Assembly: GCA_902589505.1 (NCBI GenBank)
Contig: CACITE010000006.1
Coordinates: 1 to 64,000, forward strand
DNA length: 64,000 nt
Origin: an uncultured Pelagibacteraceae bacterium
GTDB lineage: Bacteria > Pseudomonadota > Alphaproteobacteria > Pelagibacterales > Pelagibacteraceae
Reading direction: 5' to 3'
Shown here in pieces: positions 61,456 through 64,000 of the stretch; position 1 is the stretch's first letter; each line of letters opens with the position of its first letter. Position numbers and translations under genes: made by a program. A model generated the notes under the pieces. That model was not told the origin of the DNA. It did not search any database and saw only the letters and a list, made by a program, of their open reading frames with translations.

Positions 61456-63852
61456 ATGAAATTTAAAAGACTTGATTTAGTTGGGTTTAAATCGTTTGTT
61501 GAAAAAACTTCAATTATTATTGAAAAAGGATTGACCGGAATAGTTGGTCCAAATGGTTGTGGAAAATCAAACATTGTAGAATCAATAAGATGGTGCATGG
61601 GTGAAACTTCGGCAAAAAGTATGCGTGGCTCTGGCATGGAAGATGTTATATTTGCTGGAACGGCTAATAAACCATCAAAGAATATTGCTGAAGTATCTTT
61701 AACTTTGGACAACTCAGATAAAGATGGACCACTTCAATTTAAAGAATTAGATGCAATTAATGTCAAAAGAAGAATAGAAAAGGATAAAGGTTCTAGATAT
61801 TTCATCAACGATAAGGAGATGAGAGCAAGAGATATTCAAACACTTTTTGCTGATTTATCAACGGGAGCTCACTCGCCCTCAATGATAAGTCAAGGAAGAA
61901 TTGGTGCATTAGTTACGGCAAAACCAACTGACAGAAGAGCTATACTAGAGGAAGCTGCTGGAATTTCGGGTATTCACGTAAGAAGACACGAGTCAGAGCT
62001 TAGACTCAACTCTGCAGAAAATAATTTAAAAAAAGCAGACGATTTACGAAGACAACAAGAAAAACAATTGGATAATTTAAAAAAACAAGCGGTTGAAGCT
62101 ACAAAATATAAGTATATTTCTGAAGATATAAAGAAAATTGAAGCCGGACTCTATTACATAAAATTAATTGAAATTAAAAAAGAAATAGATTCAACAAAAA
62201 ATATTACGAGCGGTTCTGATAATGAAATTAATGATTTAAAAAAAATAATTGATGAAAAAAACAATCTTTTAGAAAAAACCAATTCAGAATTGAAACCTTT
62301 GAGAGATAAAAATATGGAAATACTATCTAAGTTACAAAGACTCAATTTAGAACTCAACAATTTAGAAGATGAAGAAAAAAGAATTAAAACAGATAAAGAT
62401 AGATTACAGAAATCTCAGGATACACTTGCAGATGATATTGAAAGAGAGAAAAATATTATTTTAGAAGCAACATCAAATGAGAAAAGACTTAAAGAAGAAA
62501 AAAATGAATTAATTGAGATAGACTCAAAGTACTACGATACAGAAAAAAAATCTAGCGAAGACTTAAATCTTACAAAAAATAGATTAACGGCTGAGATAGA
62601 CAAAGTTAAAGAGTTGGTAAATGCCCAGAAAAATGATGAAGCAATAGCTGCCCTTGATAACTTTAAAACGATCATAGAAGTATATGCAGATAGCTACAGT
62701 AAAAATCAAAATATAAAAAATGAGTCTATAAAAAGAAAAGAAAGAATTAACACAATCGATACAGAAATAGAAAGTTGGAAAAATTTGAAATTTAACTCTG
62801 AAAAAATGTCAAATGAATTAAATGAAAGAATTAAAACTGTTAAAACTGATATAGAAAATATTATAAAACTACCTGAAGAATTGGCTGAGAAAAAAGGAAG
62901 ACTCACACAAAATATATCTGATACTGAAAGTAAAAAACTTGAAATGTCAAATGATCTTAATGAAGCAGAAAAAGTTTATCAAAATATGAATAAAGAATTA
63001 AAAGAAGTTGAACAAAAAATGATGCTGGCTAGAGAAAGTAAAGCTAGATCTGGCGCTACATTAGAAGGACTCGAAAACAGAAAAAAAGACTTAATTAGTA
63101 CTTTAAAAAACGATTTAAATATAAATGAAGATAACTTATTAGAAAATTCTGATTTAAAAAATATTGCGGAACTACCCAATGTAATAGAGCAAGAAGATAA
63201 ATTAGATGCAAAAAAAAATGAAAGAGATCGTCTTGGGGCAGTTAATTTAAGAGCTGACGAAGAGACTGAAATATATAAAGTCAATATTAAAAAAATGGAA
63301 AAAGATAGAGAAGATTTAATTTCAGCTATATCTAAGCTGCGCGGAAGCATAAATGAATTAAATCAAAAAGGAAGGGAAAGACTTTTAGACGCTTTTGAAA
63401 AAGTTAATAGAAAATTTAATGATGTTTATACAAAATTATTTAATGGTGGCACAGCCAAATTAGAACTTATAGAATCTGATGATCCTTTGGATGCTGGTCT
63501 CGATATGCTAGTAAGCCCGCCAGGAAAAAGATTACAATCGATCACATTGCTATCAGGTGGAGAGCAAGCTTTGACAGCTTTGTCATTAGTTTTTGCAGTT
63601 TTTTTAACTAGCCCAGCTCCAATTTGTGTATTAGATGAGGTAGATGCTCCATTAGACGATGCAAATGTAACAAGATTTTGCTCTTTGCTAGATGAATTAA
63701 CAAAAATTACTGAAACAAAATTTATTATAATTACACACCATGCATTGACTATGTCTAAAATGGATAGATTGTATGGCGTTACCATGCCTGAAAAAGGAGT
63801 AAGCCAATTAGTTTCGGTAGATTTACAAAAAGCTGAAGAGTTAGTCGCTTAA
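61456..63852 (+). CDS. smc: Chromosome segregation protein SMC, short (798 aa), hinge not recognisable
   Basis: Walker A GPNGCGKSNIVESIRWCMGE; signature LLSGGEQALTALSLVFAV; Walker B ICVLDEVDAPLDDANV; long coiled coil. Confidence 0.93.
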   Translation: MKFKRLDLVGFKSFVEKTSIIIEKGLTGIVGPNGCGKSNIVESIRWCMGETSAKSMRGSGMEDVIFAGTANKPSKNIAEVSLTLDNSDKDGPLQFKELDAINVKRRIEKDKGSRYFINDKEMRARDIQTLFADLSTGAHSPSMISQGRIGALVTAKPTDRRAILEEAAGISGIHVRRHESELRLNSAENNLKKADDLRRQQEKQLDNLKKQAVEATKYKYISEDIKKIEAGLYYIKLIEIKKEIDSTKNITSGSDNEINDLKKIIDEKNNLLEKTNSELKPLRDKNMEILSKLQRLNLELNNLEDEEKRIKTDKDRLQKSQDTLADDIEREKNIILEATSNEKRLKEEKNELIEIDSKYYDTEKKSSEDLNLTKNRLTAEIDKVKELVNAQKNDEAIAALDNFKTIIEVYADSYSKNQNIKNESIKRKERINTIDTEIESWKNLKFNSEKMSNELNERIKTVKTDIENIIKLPEELAEKKGRLTQNISDTESKKLEMSNDLNEAEKVYQNMNKELKEVEQKMMLARESKARSGATLEGLENRKKDLISTLKNDLNINEDNLLENSDLKNIAELPNVIEQEDKLDAKKNERDRLGAVNLRADEETEIYKVNIKKMEKDREDLISAISKLRGSINELNQKGRERLLDAFEKVNRKFNDVYTKLFNGGTAKLELIESDDPLDAGLDMLVSPPGKRLQSITLLSGGEQALTALSLVFAVFLTSPAPICVLDEVDAPLDDANVTRFCSLLDELTKITETKFIIITHHALTMSKMDRLYGVTMPEKGVSQLVSVDLQKAEELVA

Positions 63853-63870
63853 TTAGTTAAGCAAAAAAAA

Positions 63871-64000
63871 ATGAAAAATCTTAAGGAAATATCAACTCGC
63901 TTAAAAATTGCAAAAAAAAAAGTTGATACAAATATAGGAAAAAATGTAGGAACAAATGCCGCATCTTTTGGAAAAGCTTTGAAAATAAGTACCGAATTAG
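63871..64000 (+). CDS. Possible AtpI/AtpZ-like ATP synthase accessory protein (5' end only)
   Basis: MKNLKEISTRLKIAKKKVDTNIGKNVGTNAASFGKALKISTEL..., runs off window. Confidence 0.45.
   Translation, partial: MKNLKEISTRLKIAKKKVDTNIGKNVGTNAASFGKALKISTEL

Noticed and set aside
62154-63785. Minus-strand ORFs opposite smc
   Set aside because: Ser/Phe/Leu-rich antisense readings of Lys/Glu-rich coiled-coil codons; spurious.

Overview
Compact, AT-rich bacterial chromosome segment. The gene content and order look alphaproteobacterial and streamlined, SAR11/Pelagibacterales-like; that placement is inference, as no search was run. From left to right: a rearranged dcw cluster on the minus strand (mraZ-ftsZ-rsmH-ftsL-like-ftsI-murEF); RNase P RNA; an AmpD-type amidase; mlaA-mlaC; a small glycan-modification island (about 10.5-18.8 kb) with a tRNA(CAT); yqeY-dnaG-rpoD; carAB; guaC, trxB, an aminotransferase, uvrB, folM/folB-like, uvrC, pgsA, ilvE; a MarR + OmpR/HK regulator set; lgt, midA, pgeF, prs, rplY, pth, ychF; petABC; trmL, hemF, greA, cca with tRNA-Gln, ispE; a TPR protein, a UDG, rnhB, ccrM, mutY, a DUF721 protein, dsbA-like, smc and the start of an AtpI/AtpZ-like gene. 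Most notable observations: (1) an uninterrupted MurE-MurF fusion frame; (2) three genes (rsmH, a glycosyltransferase and essential rpoD) each broken by exactly one surplus base in a homopolymer of 8 or more; (3) an mraZ promoter whose -10 box is flanked by three TGGG boxes at 10-bp period, followed by an upstream ORF with a perfect Shine-Dalgarno out of frame with mraZ; (4) a ccrM promoter with GANTC sites on the -10 and in the leader; (5) a short SMC with no recognisable hinge; (6) a type-4-like UDG missing three of four Fe-S cysteines; (7) mutY and the DUF721 gene starting head-to-head on a shared ATGCAT; (8) three convergent gene pairs sharing an identical 4-nt TTAG stop overlap.
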